In this document: positions 63,582-64,000 of the stretch, in pieces
Position numbering within the stretch: position 1 is the stretch's first letter
Layout of the letters: each line of letters opens with the position of its first letter
NCBI RefSeq assembly: GCF_016865365.1
Contig: NZ_AP024469.1
Coordinates: 620,001-684,000 of the forward strand
Direction of reading: 5' to 3'
From: Geobacter sp. SVR
GTDB lineage: Bacteria; Desulfobacterota; Desulfuromonadia; Geobacterales; Pseudopelobacteraceae
DNA: 64,000 nt
Position numbers and translations under genes: made by a program
The notes under the pieces: generated by a model
The model's input: only the letters and a program-made list of their open reading frames with translations
Told to the model about the DNA's origin: nothing
Databases searched by the model: none

Positions 63582-64000
63582 ATGAACCCTACCATTACCA
63601 GTGCCACGCAAGCGCTACATATAGTTGTTGTCGAGGACATCGAAGATGTGCGGCAACTGCTTGTCATGGGGCTGGCCGAATTCGGGCACCACGTCAGGGG
63701 GGCGGTGGACGGTCAGGACCTGGATGCCGTGCTGGCCGAGGCGCCGGCCGACGTGGTGGTCCTGGACATCGGACTGCCGGGCGAAGACGGCATGGCAATC
63801 GCCCGCCGCCTACGGCAGACAAGCACGTGCGGCATCGCGATGGTCACCTCGTATGGAAGGGTCAGTGACCGCGTGCAAAGCTTCGAGAACGGCGCTGACC
63901 TTTATTTCGTGAAGCCGGTCGATCTCCGTGAGCTTGAGGCTGCGCTCCGAAGCCTGGCACGCAGGCTATCAGCAGAGCCTCCCCCCCCTGTGTGGCATTT
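63582..64000 (+). CDS. Response regulator, N-terminal receiver (gene runs off the window)
   Basis: 139 residues are visible and the frame is still open at the right edge. A complete CheY-like receiver: acidic pair E18-D19, phospho-acceptor Asp62 in 'VVVLDIGLPGEDG', Thr89 in 'AMVTSYG' and Lys111 in 'LYFVKPVDL'. A proline run then begins 'AEPPPPVWH', a linker that often precedes an OmpR/PhoB-type winged helix, but the output domain lies outside. The start has only a weak CAGGA ribosome binding site. No partner kinase is visible. Confidence 0.85.
   Translation, partial: MNPTITSATQALHIVVVEDIEDVRQLLVMGLAEFGHHVRGAVDGQDLDAVLAEAPADVVVLDIGLPGEDGMAIARRLRQTSTCGIAMVTSYGRVSDRVQSFENGADLYFVKPVDLRELEAALRSLARRLSAEPPPPVWH

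Overview
The window looks like a chromosomal segment of a Geobacter/Pelobacter-type delta-proteobacterium (Desulfuromonadia). This is an inference from gene content and order: a cell-wall/division (dcw) cluster whose FtsI carries a C-terminal PASTA domain, a tandem sfrB-sfrA pair (the soluble NADPH oxidoreductase described in Geobacter), two futalosine-pathway menaquinone genes, and a GC-rich genome with many short intergenic palindromes. The MurE DNPR motif indicates meso-diaminopimelate peptidoglycan. I saw no tRNA, rRNA, CRISPR array or prophage.

Layout. (1) 1-16,719, plus strand: dcw cluster rsmH(partial)-ftsL-ftsI-murE-murF-mraY-murD-ftsW-murG-murC-ddl-ftsQ-ftsA-ftsZ, closed by a strong terminator; murB is absent between murC and ddl. 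(2) 16,913-23,446, minus strand: a radical SAM protein, a small CxxC protein, then siaA-siaB-siaC-siaD and a soluble histidine kinase. The kinase shares an N-terminal module with the diguanylate cyclase SiaD, which suggests one phospho-switch (SiaC) may act on two output enzymes. (3) 23,647-28,465, minus: sfrB-sfrA, with an IS200-type element (28,531-29,154) inserted just upstream. (4) 29,407-32,770, plus: an M29-like aminopeptidase, mqnD, a PilZ protein and a small unknown. (5) 32,771-34,594: an AT-richer accessory patch with a long palindrome, a secreted unknown and a DUF4337 membrane protein. (6) 34,641-44,978, minus: an incomplete complex I operon, nuoH-[ankyrin]-nuoI-[chemoreceptor]-nuoJKLMN-[M48 lipoprotein], without nuoA-G. 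(7) 45,257-48,393, plus: engB, acyP, folE2, a TIGR04282-type transferase and mqnB. (8) 48,592-51,697, minus: glcD-like oxidase, a small membrane protein, maf, yggS. (9) 52,021-54,544, plus: a receiver-like/transmembrane unknown with a clear promoter, then azlCD. (10) 54,713-59,470, minus: an ammonium transporter behind a sigma-54 promoter, then an envelope pair (large TPR/coiled-coil/beta-domain protein and LysM-TPR protein). (11) 59,702-64,000, plus: uvrC, a structured-looking leader, a delta-60-repeat lipoprotein and a response regulator that runs off the end.

How the parts work together. Region 1 makes the lipid-linked peptidoglycan precursor and builds the divisome. Region 2 is a c-di-GMP/phospho-switch module. 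Regions 3, 4, 6 and 7 contribute to anaerobic respiration (NADPH oxidoreductase, menaquinone synthesis, proton-pumping membrane arm). The most unusual points are the SiaC-type module with an added histidine kinase, the chemoreceptor and ankyrin genes embedded in a truncated nuo operon, and several unexplained intergenic palindromes and repeats.
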